From positions 1-64,000 of the forward strand of contig JASAND010011059.1 of the NCBI GenBank assembly GCA_030248195.1: DNA of 64,000 nucleotides, read 5' to 3'. This document shows positions 20,701-31,683 of this stretch, in pieces. The position numbers and the translations under genes are program-made. Source of the stretch: Trissonchulus latispiculum (taxonomy: Eukaryota; Nematoda; Enoplea; Enoplida; Ironidae). The notes under the pieces were generated by a model. It had not been told where the DNA came from. It was given only the letters and a program-made list of their open reading frames with translations, and searched no databases. The first letter of the stretch is position 1, and every line of letters begins with the position of its first letter.

Positions 20701-23700
20701 AGACCCCATGGGTCTCCAAAATTGTGCAAAATATGAAGGAGTTTGGCCTTCTCAAAGTAGATTTATGCCACTCGAAACGTGAAAAGAGGGGAAAACTGGT
20801 AAAAAGTGGATTTTTGAAGATTGTCCAATATGCACAATGTTTACATCAATTGATAGCTTCCATGATTCTAAACAACTTTTCTTCTTGGCACATTTCATAT
20901 TTGCCCCCATTTCAAGTTATTTTCGAAAACAGATATGCATAGATTAACATAGGGTCGGGTCCTGGGGGGGCTTGTCCCTAAAAAATTTTGAGGGGGCTTG
21001 TACCTTTAACAAAAATTTTCAGGGGGGGCTAGTACCTCAAGAAAAAATTTGAAAAATTTTCGAAAAATTAACGCTAATTTTATTAAAATTAGCAATTTTT
21101 TGTCAAAATTTGCAAAAAATCTTCAATTTTTGGTAAAACTCATAATTTTGCCCGATTTTCCCGAAACATTAAACATTTAAGCTAAAAAATTCCGGCGAAG
21201 CCGGAAATTTTTTGAAATTTTACTGTGAAAACTGATTTTTCTGGCTATTTTTGGTTACCCCTTGGCCATTTTTTCGTTATCCCTTGTCCCCGACGGCCAT
21301 AGGGCTTGTACCTTGTCCGGGTTGGGGGGGGGCTTGAACCCACCCCAGACCCCCCCCCCGCGTTAACCTATGCAGATATGTCATCGTTTGACAGGCACAG
21401 GACCACTGAATTGGGGGAGTTCTACCTTCAAATTGCTTTAGATTAAAAGTCTTGATTGAGTTGGGAAAACGGTTGTATCGGGTAGAACTCATTCATCATT
21501 TACATAGATTTTGTTCTTTATCAACGGTGTACGGTTGTTTTCTTTTCGTGTGGTAGGCTGTACAAGTACAAAAACTCCGCCGTAGCCGGTCCCAAGCTCG
21601 GTTGAGAAAGGAGGAGGGTTGTGGGCGTGGCGAGCCCACGTAGAAACCAGCCATCCAGTGGATCCGGAGATGTGGTCATTGACGAGGCTACGCAATCCTA
21701 TGCGTATACTGATATGCTGACGCCCGTCATATGACGGGCAACCACTAAAAATTGTAGAATTTCATTCGCATATGCCACTTGGAAAACTTAATTCGTTCCA
21801 TTATGCCGACTTCTTTGATAGTGCTATCTTTAACGTTAGTCACAACCCGTCATATGACGGGGCGGCATTATTGAAGAGATGACTTCCCGTCATACGACGG
21901 GTGAGGCAGCGAAAGGGTTAAGCTGTAGGTCACGTGTCACACTTTCTGGTATGGAAACTGAAAAGAGGTAAAATCCAACTGATGCTAAACCCTTCTGACA
22001 ACTACATCACTTAACTTCAGGTATGCCTCCCGCTATCTGGTGACACCTTCGAGGATGAGTAAGGTCGGTCGGAGGTCGACCAGGACAGGTCAGTACCGCC
22101 TCAGTGGGGTGGCCACACCGGTATACTTCACTAGGTTTAAATGTTTAGCCTTCTGTACTGGCTTCAATGGTTTGTCCAGCTTGCCAGCACGTAAAAGTGT
22201 GGGGGTGACTCTCTGGTTTAAAGCTTCCTACATCCAATGTGGATAACCCCGACGTGGTCGGAGTTATCGGCCTTGGTTGTCTCCGTGGAGAGGCCTCGCG
22301 ACAGCTCACCAGCTAGCGGGCGGGAAATGAATTCTACCTACCTACCTACCTACCTGTACAAGTACAAAGGCTACCAGAATGTACTGGTCGGCAGGTGAGT
22401 TGGTATTCACTTGAATACTCAAAGTGTCATCCATGCACCCATTTATGACGGAACCAGCTTTAACTTTATGCTATTGTGGTAGGGTCAGTAAGGCTACAAA
22501 TCAGTACAATCTGAGTCAAATCTGTCCGCGTTATCGTGCTTGACCATCTTGAGATTTGCACTAGACCAAAATGGACGTTTTTCCTGTTTCAAATGCCTTA
22601 TCATGAGGGTGCGCGGAGCGCCCCTCATAATATGAGCAAAATGGCACAAAATTGTAGATCTATGGGGTGTGTTCACACCAAATTTTAGCTTCCGCGGTCT
22701 TACCAGAATTAAATAATTGATTCGGCGGTAATATTTTCCAAATTTTCGACGGTTCTTCAAGTTTAGACCAGCTTTACTCTCCAACCGCTGCGATTACAGC
22801 AAAGCGAAAGCGCTGTCTATGATACCCAACATGTCTTCTCTCATTGTGCCAAGACAGGGAGCTGGAAAGATTGGTGTGTAGGTTTGTTCTCGATATTTAT
22901 AAATCCCATTTGTAAGTGATGTATGGAAGTTAAAACAAGTAACTGCAGCTGTCTTCTATGTCAGTAATGTTTCTTAGCATTATTACATAACTTTTAACTA
23001 AATTTACCTGGGATTTTGAGAGATTTGCGGATTGTTTCGGCCAGCCATGGTTATGCTTGCTAATCTAGAAGCAACGGACAAGTTACTAGGAGAAGATTGC
23101 GAAGTATGGTTCATAGGGTATACACTTGACTTATTCTACCGAAGTTAAGGCATATTCTTAACAGAGATATACAGCTAAAACTAGACACATCAATTAAATT
23201 CAATAAGTTACCTAATTAATTTTAGACAACTATTTCAATTTTTTTCAAAGCGTTGCTAGGTGACTTTTCCAGTGTGGTTCTAGGCAAAAGAGCTTGGGAT
23301 TGATGTTTACAACAGTAGTCATTTCCGTTAAAATAACTCAGTTTTAAGGATTATGTTCGTCCAAATTTCAAGATTATTGAATCTTTCGGCCCCAATCCCT
23401 TAGATTCGATATGAATAAAATTTAGAGTACTGATTAATAAATGAGATGGGAACCTAAGTCTGTCATCAGAGGGATCCAGTTGTGTAAATGATTCTCTGTT
23501 TTTCGTACTATGTCATCCAATTATAGTTACTGGGTGGGCCAAGCCTGTCACCAAGATTTCGATTCCGTTTGAGAATTCGTAATTGATGGCCAGATGATGT
23601 CGGGATTAGTCCCCAGACAATTTCATCGAGTTGGTTTTACCCCACATAACTGCATCGGTTAATGTTTACCTGACAAAGCAGATAGGTATTTCGTTACCGT

Positions 23701-24773
23701 ACACAAAGGTATGTCATTGCGACCCTGGTATAGTACTTAGTTTGAAGTAGAGTGGTTTGAATCCAGATATTTACTATACATAAAATGTTGCGCTGCTTCC
23801 GAGTTCTGGTTCATGTAGTGCCTAGGTTAAAGCTTACCCGAATTTCGGTTCTTTTAGATTCCTTTCGTGGTTATGCAGAGTCTTGGCTATTCCACAGATA
23901 ATTGCATCGGGTGGGTATTACCCCACGTAATTAGATTGGGTTGGTTCTTCTACCCCAAATAATTACATCATGTCTAATGTAGTATAATATCAGCATCATA
24001 CTAAGATTCCAGCTAAGTGTTTTCCAAACCGTAGATGTTTTGATCCAACCAAACAGCTATGAAAAATTTTTAAGTATTTATGTTGGGTGTCGCCAAAATC
24101 GGGGGGGGGCAGCCAGGTTTTCATTTGCATTGTGGTGGATTATAGAAACCAGCTAGGAATCTGAGACTTCATACTATTTTGCCCACGCACGTGCTTTACA
24201 TGCCTGCAAAAAAATAATTGAAATCCAGCAAACTTTGGACAACCCCATTTTAGTCCCCCCCCAATCAAATGTATTATTGAAACAACGGAAAATCCACGAT
24301 ATTTAGACTTTGAAATTTTTGAAATTTGAAATTTGACGTGTTTTGAATTTGTAACATACATGTTTATTATTTAGTTAAAGCGTAAGTTACTATACTCGTA
24401 TTATAAAACTCTTGCTGTTATCCACATCTGCGTCCGGTTTATTGTGTTGCGTCATTTTGATATTAAATTTTATTTCAGGATAACGAAAACAACGAATCAG
24501 ATACGGGTGTTGAAATTGCGATTAAGTTCCTTGACCCAAAATACTCATCACCCTCTCTCATTATCAGCTACAGAGAAGATAAGAGACACCATGGGCACTT
24601 CAGTGCTAACTGCTTATATTGAACAAACACGTCGAACTTTGCAACAAAAAGTGATGCAGAGAAATGGCTTAACTGTTCTGATCTCACTTCTGCACAAACG
24701 ACAGGCTTTGTCGAAATTCTACTCTTGGCCAAGCCCTGAAGAACAAGAAGTAATAAATCAAGTTGTCGGCTGA
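8444..24773 (+). CDS. TXNDC11: TXNDC11-like thioredoxin-domain protein, 5' part not found
   Basis: Exons joined by GT-AG sites with matching phases: 8444-8565, 9215-9283, 9567-9689, 10348-10777, 10811-10994, 11457-11763, 12995-13043, 14297-14484, 17383-17495, a tentative 18772-18813, about 19287/19310-19551, and 24479-24773. TXNDC11 is an ER thioredoxin-related protein linked to ER-associated degradation and DUOX maturation. Family hallmarks seen: PLLLIFTPKQPLLPEN joined to VKELALEYHNCN; AVLLDVKNEVQYVL; the ITSSNFSEIVLNPEK lead into a redox exon NVVLLYLAPSCGFC (active site CGFC, preceded by Ser rather than Trp); FPRYVPISVPNLIAFVLAH; and a C-terminal heptad-like tail. About 250 N-terminal residues (first thioredoxin domain) are missing and no start codon is assigned. 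Introns hold many MITEs and a SINE. Only the 17495-19310 splices are uncertain. AATAAA follows at 24823. Confidence 0.78.
8728..9096. mobile_element. MITE with TGGGCTTATTCTAG inverted ends
   Basis: The ends TGGGCTTATTCTAG and CTAGAATAAGCCCA are perfect inverted repeats, flanked by GGATGTC and GGATCTC (six of seven bases alike, a likely target duplication). Inside are long G runs at both ends and a central CCGGCGAAGCCGG hairpin followed by AAAATTTTTGAAAATTT. There is no coding capacity. It lies in a TXNDC11-like intron. Confidence 0.65.
9869..10191 (-). mobile_element. tRNA-derived SINE, minus strand
   Basis: The minus-strand head reads GGATGGCCGAGTGTTC, then GGAGGTTCGACCCCCGG, the A- and B-box positions of a Leu/Ser-type tRNA. 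The 3' tail is TTTACCTTACCTTA. The unit is flanked by a perfect 12-bp direct repeat CGACCACTAGAT at 9857-9868 and 10192-10203, as expected of LINE-driven insertion. It sits in a TXNDC11-like intron. Confidence 0.7.
12497..12580 (+). other. Possible 84-bp cassette exon in the TXNDC11-like gene
   Basis: TTATTTTGTACAG is a good acceptor. The next 84 bases are open in phase 0 (EFFQTSQNNLVLHF onward) and end before GT. Both neighbouring exons meet at phase 0, so inclusion would add 28 residues without a frame change. The donor GTCGCA is weak and direct joining of the neighbours already matches the family. Confidence 0.25.
12995..14484 (+). CDS. TXNDC11: TXNDC11-like exons 12995-13043 and 14297-14484
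   Basis: NEVQYVLNDPASTTTL ends with one base of a split Arg codon that is completed by GA at 14297, giving RRFVYNFTNGLL and then HKITSSNFSEIVLNPEK. The second segment matches the stretch just before the redox domain of TXNDC11 (ITEVTxxxFxEVVL in vertebrates). The intron between them contains a CTGGCATTTT MITE and one arm of a long-TIR element. Confidence 0.75.
13089..13406. mobile_element. CTGGCATTTTTTAG MITE, copy 1
   Basis: The inverted ends CTGGCATTTTTTAG and CTAAAAAATGCCAG enclose 318 bp with C-rich CCACTTTTCGGA motifs near both ends. The interior is closely similar to the copies at 20298-20677 and 47532-47886. It is noncoding. No clear target duplication is seen for this copy. Confidence 0.65.
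14130..14245. mobile_element. Solo arm of the 54-kb long-TIR element
   Basis: This segment, from AAACGGGGGAACATTCG to AGTGGCTTACTCTTCTTC, matches the right arm of the element at 54338-55442 with few differences. No left arm is seen nearby; a G/C-rich segment with a CCGGAG hairpin precedes it from about 13865. Confidence 0.55.
14545..14957. repeat. Dispersed repeat, copy 1 of 2
   Basis: About 410 bp shared with 49225-49673. Common landmarks are GTTAACTCT/TTAACTCTAC near the left end, AACTTTCAGAACA, TAACATACCCCCACCT-like sequence and ATATTTTTCCATTTTT. The right end reads CGCCCATTCC here and CGCCCATCCCTAG in the other copy. It is noncoding; a degraded hAT-like element is possible. Confidence 0.5.
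14958..17382. other. TXNDC11-like intron with short repeats
   Basis: At 15779-15904 a 126-bp element has inverted ends GGGCTTTTCGCGC and GCGCGAAAAGGCCC with TTAACTC repeats inside. From about 16930 to 17230 there is a G-run segment with the GGTGAAGCCGG hairpin core and a (GGTA)n tract at 17179-17196. No coding exon is recognised before 17383. Confidence 0.45.
17383..17495 (+). CDS. TXNDC11: TXNDC11-like redox exon with SCGFC
   Basis: After a TTATAG acceptor the frame reads NVVLLYLAPSCGFCKAVY and runs through HYFEDSPDLIFA to a GTAATC donor. The CxxC is intact and matches the CGFC of vertebrate TXNDC11; the usual preceding Trp is Ser. The frame is not the longest open frame at this place, so it is easily missed. 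The upstream exon ends in phase 0, as required here. Confidence 0.72.
18015..18410. mobile_element. G-run MITE-like element in a TXNDC11-like intron
   Basis: G runs occur near 18049-18077 and 18305-18395, and between them CCGGCTACCCGGAAG followed by TTTTCGAAAATTTACC. This is the same plan as the elements at 8728 and 21 kb, but the terminal repeats are degraded. Confidence 0.4.
18772..19551 (+). CDS. TXNDC11: TXNDC11-like exons after the redox exon (one tentative)
   Basis: A frame from 18772 continues the phase of the previous exon and reads HRISMTEALPGGAN up to a possible donor at 18814. It resembles the family's RIDVSQNDLP segment weakly. The next exon (start 19287 or 19310) reads VERLWVGISWLVYFGNSC and then FPRYVPISVPNLIAFVLAH, a firm match. 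It ends at 19551 (CG before GTACGA), whose phase fits 24479 exactly. A G-run MITE (about 18868-19264) lies between them. Confidence 0.55.
18868..19264. mobile_element. G-run MITE with CCTGGGTTTTCT ends
   Basis: CCTGGGTTTTCT and AGAAAACCCAGG form inverted ends. Inside are the CCGGCGAAACCGG hairpin and G runs on both sides. The flanks AGTCTCC and GGTTTCC are only partly alike. It lies between the two presumed TXNDC11-like exons 18772 and 19310. Confidence 0.5.
20298..20677. mobile_element. CTGGCATTTTTTAG MITE, copy 2 (inverted orientation)
   Basis: It starts CGGCATTTTTTAGG and ends CTAAAAGATGCCAG. The interior is the reverse complement of the copies at 13089 and 47532, with AGCTAAAATTAGCTAA repeats in the middle. 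It is noncoding and lies in the last TXNDC11-like intron. Confidence 0.55.
20943..21374. mobile_element. G-run element with CCGGCGAAGCCGG hairpin
   Basis: G-rich direct motifs (GGGGGGCTTGTACCT variants) near 20960-21030 and again after 21295 flank a core with TTCCGGCGAAGCCGGAA (about 21190). The ends ACATAGGGTC and TTAACCTATG are only roughly inverted. Confidence 0.4.
21723..21921. repeat. Three CCCGTCATATGACGGG palindromes next to GGG-TTAA
   Basis: Perfect 16-bp palindromes lie at 21723-21738 and 21846-21861, and a variant with one change at 21886-21901. The last is followed by CAGCGAAAGGG and TTAA at 21918-21921. That is the terminus and target expected of piggyBac-type elements (CCC...GGG next to TTAA). 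A matching left end was not found. Confidence 0.45.
22030..22356 (+). repeat. SINE-like repeat with a (CTAC)n tail
   Basis: A moderately GC-rich unit ends in a (CTAC)n tract (22334-22356), a tail type common in SINEs. The complementary (GGTA)n tract occurs at 17179-17196. I see no clear tRNA head, so it may be a truncated LINE or SINE 3' end. Confidence 0.35.
22357..24478. other. End of the last TXNDC11-like intron
   Basis: I see no supported exon or clean element. GGGTGCGCGGAGCGCCCCTC near 22607-22626 is a short GC hairpin. Weakly repeated phrases around CATCGRGTTGGTTNTACCCC occur between about 23600 and 23970. Confidence 0.35.
24479..24773 (+). CDS. TXNDC11: TXNDC11-like last exon, coiled-coil tail and stop
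   Basis: The exon completes a split Arg codon and reads ITKTTNQIRVLKLRLSSL, the start of a heptad-like helix as in the TXNDC11 C-terminus. It ends at TGA 24771-24773. The preceding intron is about 4.9 kb and mostly repeats. Confidence 0.7.
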
Positions 24774-24822
24774 ATGAGTATGTGCATGAAAACATAATTG
24801 TGGCTCTTGTTAGTGATATTTG

Positions 24823-24828
24823 AATAAA
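24823..24828 (+). terminator. AATAAA poly(A) signal of the TXNDC11-like gene
   Basis: AATAAA lies 50 bases after the stop, followed by T-rich sequence. Confidence 0.6.
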
Positions 24829-25064
24829 GTCTATTTATTTCTGTAAATAACAACGTGAATGTTTGAAGTGCCACATTATTCCAACCAGGAATCGAACCTC
24901 TGACCATTACAGCTCAGACGAGGTCGTTGTTACTAAAATTGGCTTAAGATTAACTCTGGTTATACGTATATGCCTTTTTTGGATTTAGAAATTTTCAGGT
25001 TTGAGTTAACTCGAATTAATCCTGTCCAATCAAAAAGCCATAGTGATACAGCAATATTGAGTCG

Positions 25065-25666
25065 ATAAATAAGCTTCCAATATGCTCGAAACATTAAGGC
25101 CGAAATCTCGGGGGGGGGGCTTCTCAGTTTTAAGCGTGTAAACATACAACGCTGACATCTTTCAAAAACGGGCGTTTTGCCAAATTAAATATTATAACTT
25201 GAGCTAGGAAAATCATACTGCAATAATTTTTATATCATTATGTGGCGTAGAATGAGATATTTTAACAACATAAAAATTATATGCGTTAATTCGGTCAATC
25301 TCTTACAAAAGCGGCAACAAAGCACCCTTTCCAAGAAAATTCTAGGAATTTTATCATTTCTTCCAAATGCCGTACCTTATTGCCGGGTTTGTAAGAAATT
25401 GCCTGAACCTAATTTTTATATTGTTAAAAAGATCTCATTCTACGCAACATTAATGATATAAAAATTATTGCTGTACGACTTGTAGTATTTAATTCGCCGA
25501 AAACACCCGTTTTTGAAAAATGCCAGCGTTGTATGCTTACACGCTGAGAAGCCCCCCCCCCCCGAGATTTCGGCCGTTTCGAGCATATTGCAAGCTTATT
25601 CTATTAGGAAGATCTGAGTGTCTCACTTTTCCCATTGTAAACTCTTGATCATACTGACTTAGATCG
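25065..25666. mobile_element. Foldback element carrying ATTAAGGCCGAAATCTCGG arms
   Basis: The left arm holds AATAAGCTTCCAATATGCTC, AACATTAAGGCCGAAATCTC and a G run. The right arm is its inverse (GAGATTTCGGCCGTTTCGAG, then GCATATTGCAAGCTTATT). The interior is also palindromic around TTTTTATATCATTA and GAGATCTTTTTAAC. The same family occurs at 38241 and 39982. Confidence 0.6.
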
Positions 25667-25819
25667 TGGTCTCGTCTGGCAATAATGAAACTTCATTATA
25701 CATCTCATTTTATTAAATTTTTATCGTCCATATTTTGTAAACAGGAATCTGTATAAATCAAATGACTCCCAGTTCTAGCATTAATATCAACTACTACGCT
25801 CTTACATACTTGGTATAAC

Positions 25820-26163
25820 AGAGTATGCCACTAGGCACACTCTGTGTTATCAGAGCATAAACTATGCTCTGCACGCTAACGGCCCACCCCCCCCGCAAAT
25901 CAGACCCTAGTGACCCCCCCCCCCCGCAAATCAGTACCTAGTCGAAACGGGGGTACGCTCACTCGCTCTATGTTTATGTGGTTAAGCTCGAAAACACAAG
26001 CAGTGTGTGCGCGAATTTTGTGCCTGCTTCGAGCTTTAGAACACAAACATAGCGCACGAAATGCTTTGAAGTGATGGGTCTAACTTGCGAGGGGGGGGGT
26101 CCGTTAGCGAGCAGAGCATAGTTTTTGCTCTGATAACATAGAGTGTGCCTAGTGGCACACTCT
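25820..26163. mobile_element. 344-bp foldback element with nested palindromes
   Basis: The arms AGAGTATGCCACTAGGCACA and the inverse at 26144-26163 enclose CAGAGCATAAACTATGCTCTG and a GCTAACGG G/C-run segment on both sides. There is no ORF. CTTGGTATAAC is found on both outer sides but not at symmetric distances. Confidence 0.6.
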
Positions 26164-26631
26164 TATATTATGTACTCTTGGTATAACGTACCATCATGAC
26201 TTTCAACATTCTTCAAAATAAACATTCCTAAACGTCAAATTGGTTCACACTTTACCTTTGATAATGTCAGTTTTCTTGCTTCAGTAGCCTATTTCAGTTT
26301 CGGTCGGTAAGTTAACGCCTTCACGCCAATAACGAGATCAGCAATCGTGTAGCCTGGTCAATTTGTTTCTTCAAAACAGTGGCTATGAGAAGCTAAATGT
26401 AGCTGCATTCTAACCGATATAGCTTATAAATTTCGATGAGTCCGGTGCATTTGCAAATCAACGTTTTACTGCAGGAAGCACAGAATTAAATTAGGTGGCA
26501 AAACACGGATAAGAAGCTCACACTTGCCCGAAGCTGAACAAATTGTCAATTTTTGGCTGCTAGCGAAACTTCTGTCAATTTTCACAGAGCCAAAATATTC
26601 ATCTCTTGCGACAGCTTATATAATTTAATAT

Positions 26632-26635
<4 letters not shown>

Positions 26636-26703
<68 letters not shown>
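26636..26703. repeat. (TA)n microsatellite
   Basis: About 34 nearly pure TA dinucleotides. The translated Tyr-Ile repeats across it are not a protein. Confidence 0.95.
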
Positions 26704-26705
<2 letters not shown>

Positions 26706-28157
26706 TCTACTTATTTTTGCAACACGATTTTTACTTTACTGAAAATTTGATTTCGGGTAAATCCAAGCAGTATGTATGTACAGATAATAGTTACACTCCA
26801 CTTTATCATGTGAAATTTGTTTGTCAATCGCAAAAAAATCGTAACCTATATTAGAAACAATAAACACATTTTGAAGCACAACGTCACTGTATATTTGATG
26901 TCTTATGATGGGTTGTAGAATTTGAAAATGGGAGGACCAAGCATTTCACGCCACCGGCCTCAAATACCTAGGGTTGTGCTCGAGCCGTTAATTGGGCACA
27001 TTATCGTTTAACTTCCCGTAAATTGGACTCTAGCTATATATAGCTATGTACAAGCTACCTACCCCCCGACTCGGTTCGGGCCTTCTCGGTTCGGGCTCGG
27101 TTCGGGCCGCAAGAATTATTTCTCGGGCCGGTAGAAGTAAGATTAATCCTTAACTCCTTCCGTTCTAAAAATATTCAAAGAACCAGTTTTACACCGCGCT
27201 GGTATTTATTTGAAAGTGTAGGTGTAGCAAGATTTTATTTAAGAAGCTGATTCGGGTATTTGAAAAACTGTAACTTTACACCTTATTTCCCCTTGAAATA
27301 TAAAAGGTTTAAGCTTCCGCGAATCCACATTTGACTCTAATTTATGGGTGGATGATTAATGTTAACATATATAGACAAACAGTATTACTGGGGAATCTTG
27401 CGCAATTCCCCCAGCCCTAACTTTTTATTTTCTTGACCAATAGCTTTAAATTTTTGTATGGGTGCATACCGGAGGCTGATGCATTCAAAAGATTAAAACT
27501 TTTAAAATTTTTAAAGAATTTTAAAAATTTTAAGTTTTAGATTGGTAATTGTGAAGTGAATCAAAAATATATACTTTGTCTCCGAATTTGTTGAACCTTG
27601 TATACAGGGGATTTTCTGGGACACTGGCTGAGCACGACTCCAAAATCCCTTTTTTGACTTTTTGACTCCAATTCGTGACCCGCGGACCTCTGACCCGCGA
27701 CCCGCGACCCACAGAGATTTTGTCGACCCACTTGACCCACTTCATTAATTTGACATTTTCACATATTTAAGTACTCTAAAGCATGCATCGAGCAAAATAA
27801 ACGGTTTAAATATGTATATAGTGAAGTATTAAACCTGCAAACAAAAATTTGGCAAGATTAAAGCTAACTGCTTCAGAGTTCGTCTTCGCTTCCGCTATTT
27901 CTGAGCAGACTATGATATCGCAAAAGTGTTAGCACCTCAATCAGAACTTAGGCAACGTTTTGAAGATAGTCTATTTTCTTGTAGTAACTGCATAAAAGTT
28001 CAGTCCATTGGGGTTTATTTTTTACAGCTTCGTGGCGAGTGGCGACTACATACCGCGTCAGTGTTACTGTCCACTCCAGACTTGAATATGATAGTAAAGT
28101 ATCATTTCAGCGGATTAAAGCATAGACTTCGTTAGTACTGAAGTGATATGAAAAAAT
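26704..28157. other. Intergenic stretch without a recognised gene
   Basis: CGGTTCGGG repeats occur at about 27070-27110, and GACCCGCGACCCGCGACCC with an AC-CACTTGACCCACTT tail at 27676-27743. These resemble the GACCCGG-rich ends of the hAT-like element at 57231 and may be a decayed relative. An open frame at 27926-28135 was not recognised and may be an upstream part of the Gypsy remnant. Confidence 0.35.
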
Positions 28158-28440
28158 AGAAGTTTGCGAACGATTATGCTCCCACAAAGGTTTTTCACAT
28201 TCAACAAAAGGTGTGGGTGCGTAACTTTCGCAGTGGTGATAAATGGTTGCCAGGGGTTGTAATCGCAAAGAAAGGAACTGTTATGTATCAGGTAGTGGTG
28301 CATAAGCATAACAACACGTTATTCGTCATGCGCACCAGCTTCGCCATCGAATTAGCAGCTGTACCGCTTCTGACGACGATTGGTTGCTTGTGACAGCTTT
28401 TGGTACCCCGGAGGAACTCCTTGGGCCGCGTCCTCCTAAC
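28158..28440 (+). pseudogene. Gypsy/Metaviridae-type integrase C-terminus, first part
   Basis: The frame reads KVWVRNFRSGDKWLPG, then GTVMYQVVVHKHN, the usual C-terminal barrel of LTR-retrotransposon integrase. A one-base frame change then gives RHAHQLRHRI, the closing RHxNQLR motif. The sequence is cut at 28440 by a hAT-like insertion and continues after 29883. No LTR or other pol domain was found, so this is an old fragment. Confidence 0.65.
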
Positions 28441-29875
<1,435 letters not shown>

Positions 29876-29883
29876 CTCCTAAC

Positions 29884-29990
29884 CATGGGCGTGCCCCAGA
29901 ACCAGAAATGCTGGGAGGCCCAATTTCCCCTCGAGGGTCACAAAGAATCCGCCGGTGTCCTCAGTCAGTACGGTTGTTTTGATTTTTGGT
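29884..29990 (+). pseudogene. Gypsy pol remnant, second part
   Basis: The sequence continues the reading interrupted at 28440, rich in Pro, Arg and Gly, after the second copy of CTCCTAAC. It fades within about 100 bases. The boundary is approximate. Confidence 0.4.
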
Positions 29991-30401
29991 TCGAATCGAC
30001 TCAAAAGTGTTCTGTACTGTAAAACTGTGACCAAAGGAATCACCACCTTAAGCGTTCCAACGATGCAGTTTAGGTAGCTTTGTTTTCAGAAATAAGCCGT
30101 TGAATTCAGCCAATATTTCTGACGGATTGAGGATTTGCTTGATTCGCGGAGATCTCCTCAATTCGTCATAACAACAGTTCTCTTACCTCAAAAACCTTCT
30201 GGCGCACTCACTCCAGATAAGACACAGGTATTCGAGTAAGATGTCATCAAATAAACAACAATGTTTCCCAAATTAAGTCACTCAAAAGTTTTGGCATGGA
30301 TGCATTTGAATACATTTCTAATCGATCCCCAGCAAAATTTAAAAAAATATAAATTTTTAAGTTTTCCAAGGGGGACAAAGGGGAACCAAGAACACATACA
30401 G

Positions 30402-30806
30402 CCGGTTGCCCAAATATGATTAACTTCTAACTAAAATGTTATTAGCTAGTCTTAATCTTATTTTAATCAGATTCTCCGTTGCACCAAGCTAGTTAGATTT
30501 TAAAATCTGATTAGCTCTAAACCAATCAGTATTTTTCCCAGATGAGCTCAAGCAAATCAGGCACAAGCTTGTCACATGATGACTTTAGTTAGATTTTAGT
30601 TAGATTTTAATAAGATGTTAGTCAGTAGTTAGATTTTAGTTAGATTTTAATAAGATGTTAGTCAGAAGTTAGTCAAATGTTATTCTTACCCCTGACTAGA
30701 ATTAAAATCTAACTAACTTTCCATTTGGTGCAACGGAAAATGGCCTTAATTAGAACTTAATTACAAATTAGTCTAATTAGATGTTAGTCACATGTGGTGC
30801 AACCGG
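30402..30806. mobile_element. MITE with CCGGTTGC ends
   Basis: The terminal inverted repeats CCGGTTGC and GCAACCGG lead into TTAGATTTTA-rich subterminal repeats. A 40-bp unit (AGTTAGATTTTAGTTAGATT start) is tandemly duplicated at 30587 and 30627. It is noncoding. Confidence 0.6.
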
Positions 30807-30874
30807 CCGTTTGTCTCTAAAATTGCTAAAGCTATATATATATATATATATACACATATATATACATATATATA

Positions 30875-31683
30875 GGGCTTTCTGGGCCGCAGAACACTAA
30901 TCTTAAGGGGGGGGGTCCATTTTTGGGCAATTTTTTCGACTTTCTTCGATCTCGCTGATTTTCACATATTTATTGTCCCAATGGTATATTTTAACGAGTT
31001 TTTAAAATTAAGGTCGTAGCTCTTACGGTTTTCGAGTAATGTCACTTCAAAGTTGAGATTTCATGTGTTAAACATAGGAAATTTAAAAAGTTGTCACTTT
31101 TTCGCGTGCGCCAAAAAATCTCCCGACAAACGTTGGTGAATCTTGACAAATTATACATTAAAATAACGCTAAACTGTTAAACTGCGGTACTGGAATTAGA
31201 ATTTTAATTCAGGCCGTTAAAATTTTTTAATTAATTTTTGAAGGATTAAAATTTGACTTGATGCTCAAGTCGTGTTAAATTTTAATCCTTCAGAAATTAA
31301 TTTAAAAATTTTAAAGGCCTAAATTAAAATTCTAATTCCAGGGTACCGCAGTTTAACATTTCAGCGTTGTTTTAATGTATAATTTGTCCTGATTTACTAA
31401 CGTTTGTCCGGAGATTTTTTTTGGCGAACGCTGAAAAGTGACTTTTTAAATTTCCTGTTTTAAAAACTGGTTAAAATATACCATTTGGACAATAAAATAC
31501 ATGAAAATTAGCGAGATCAGAGAAAGTCGAAAAAATGGCCCAAAAATGGACCCCCCCTTAAGTCCGTTTTTGATACAGCTTTTCATTATTAGCTCAGTTT
31601 TTAAGCTTATATCGAGCTAACGAAAACGAAAAGCTGTATCGAAAAACAGATTTCAGATTCGTGTTCTGCGACCCAGAAAAGCC
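30875..31683. mobile_element. 809-bp near-palindromic element
   Basis: GGGCTTTCTGGGCCGCAGAA at the left is inverted at the right (TTCTGCGACCCAGAAAAGCC). Long inner arms (ATGGACCCCCCCTTAAG and its inverse, CAATTTTTTCGACTTTC and its inverse) extend nearly to the centre. The segment AGCTTTTCATTATTAGCTC with its partner is related to the hairpin near 36340-36420. Confidence 0.6.
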
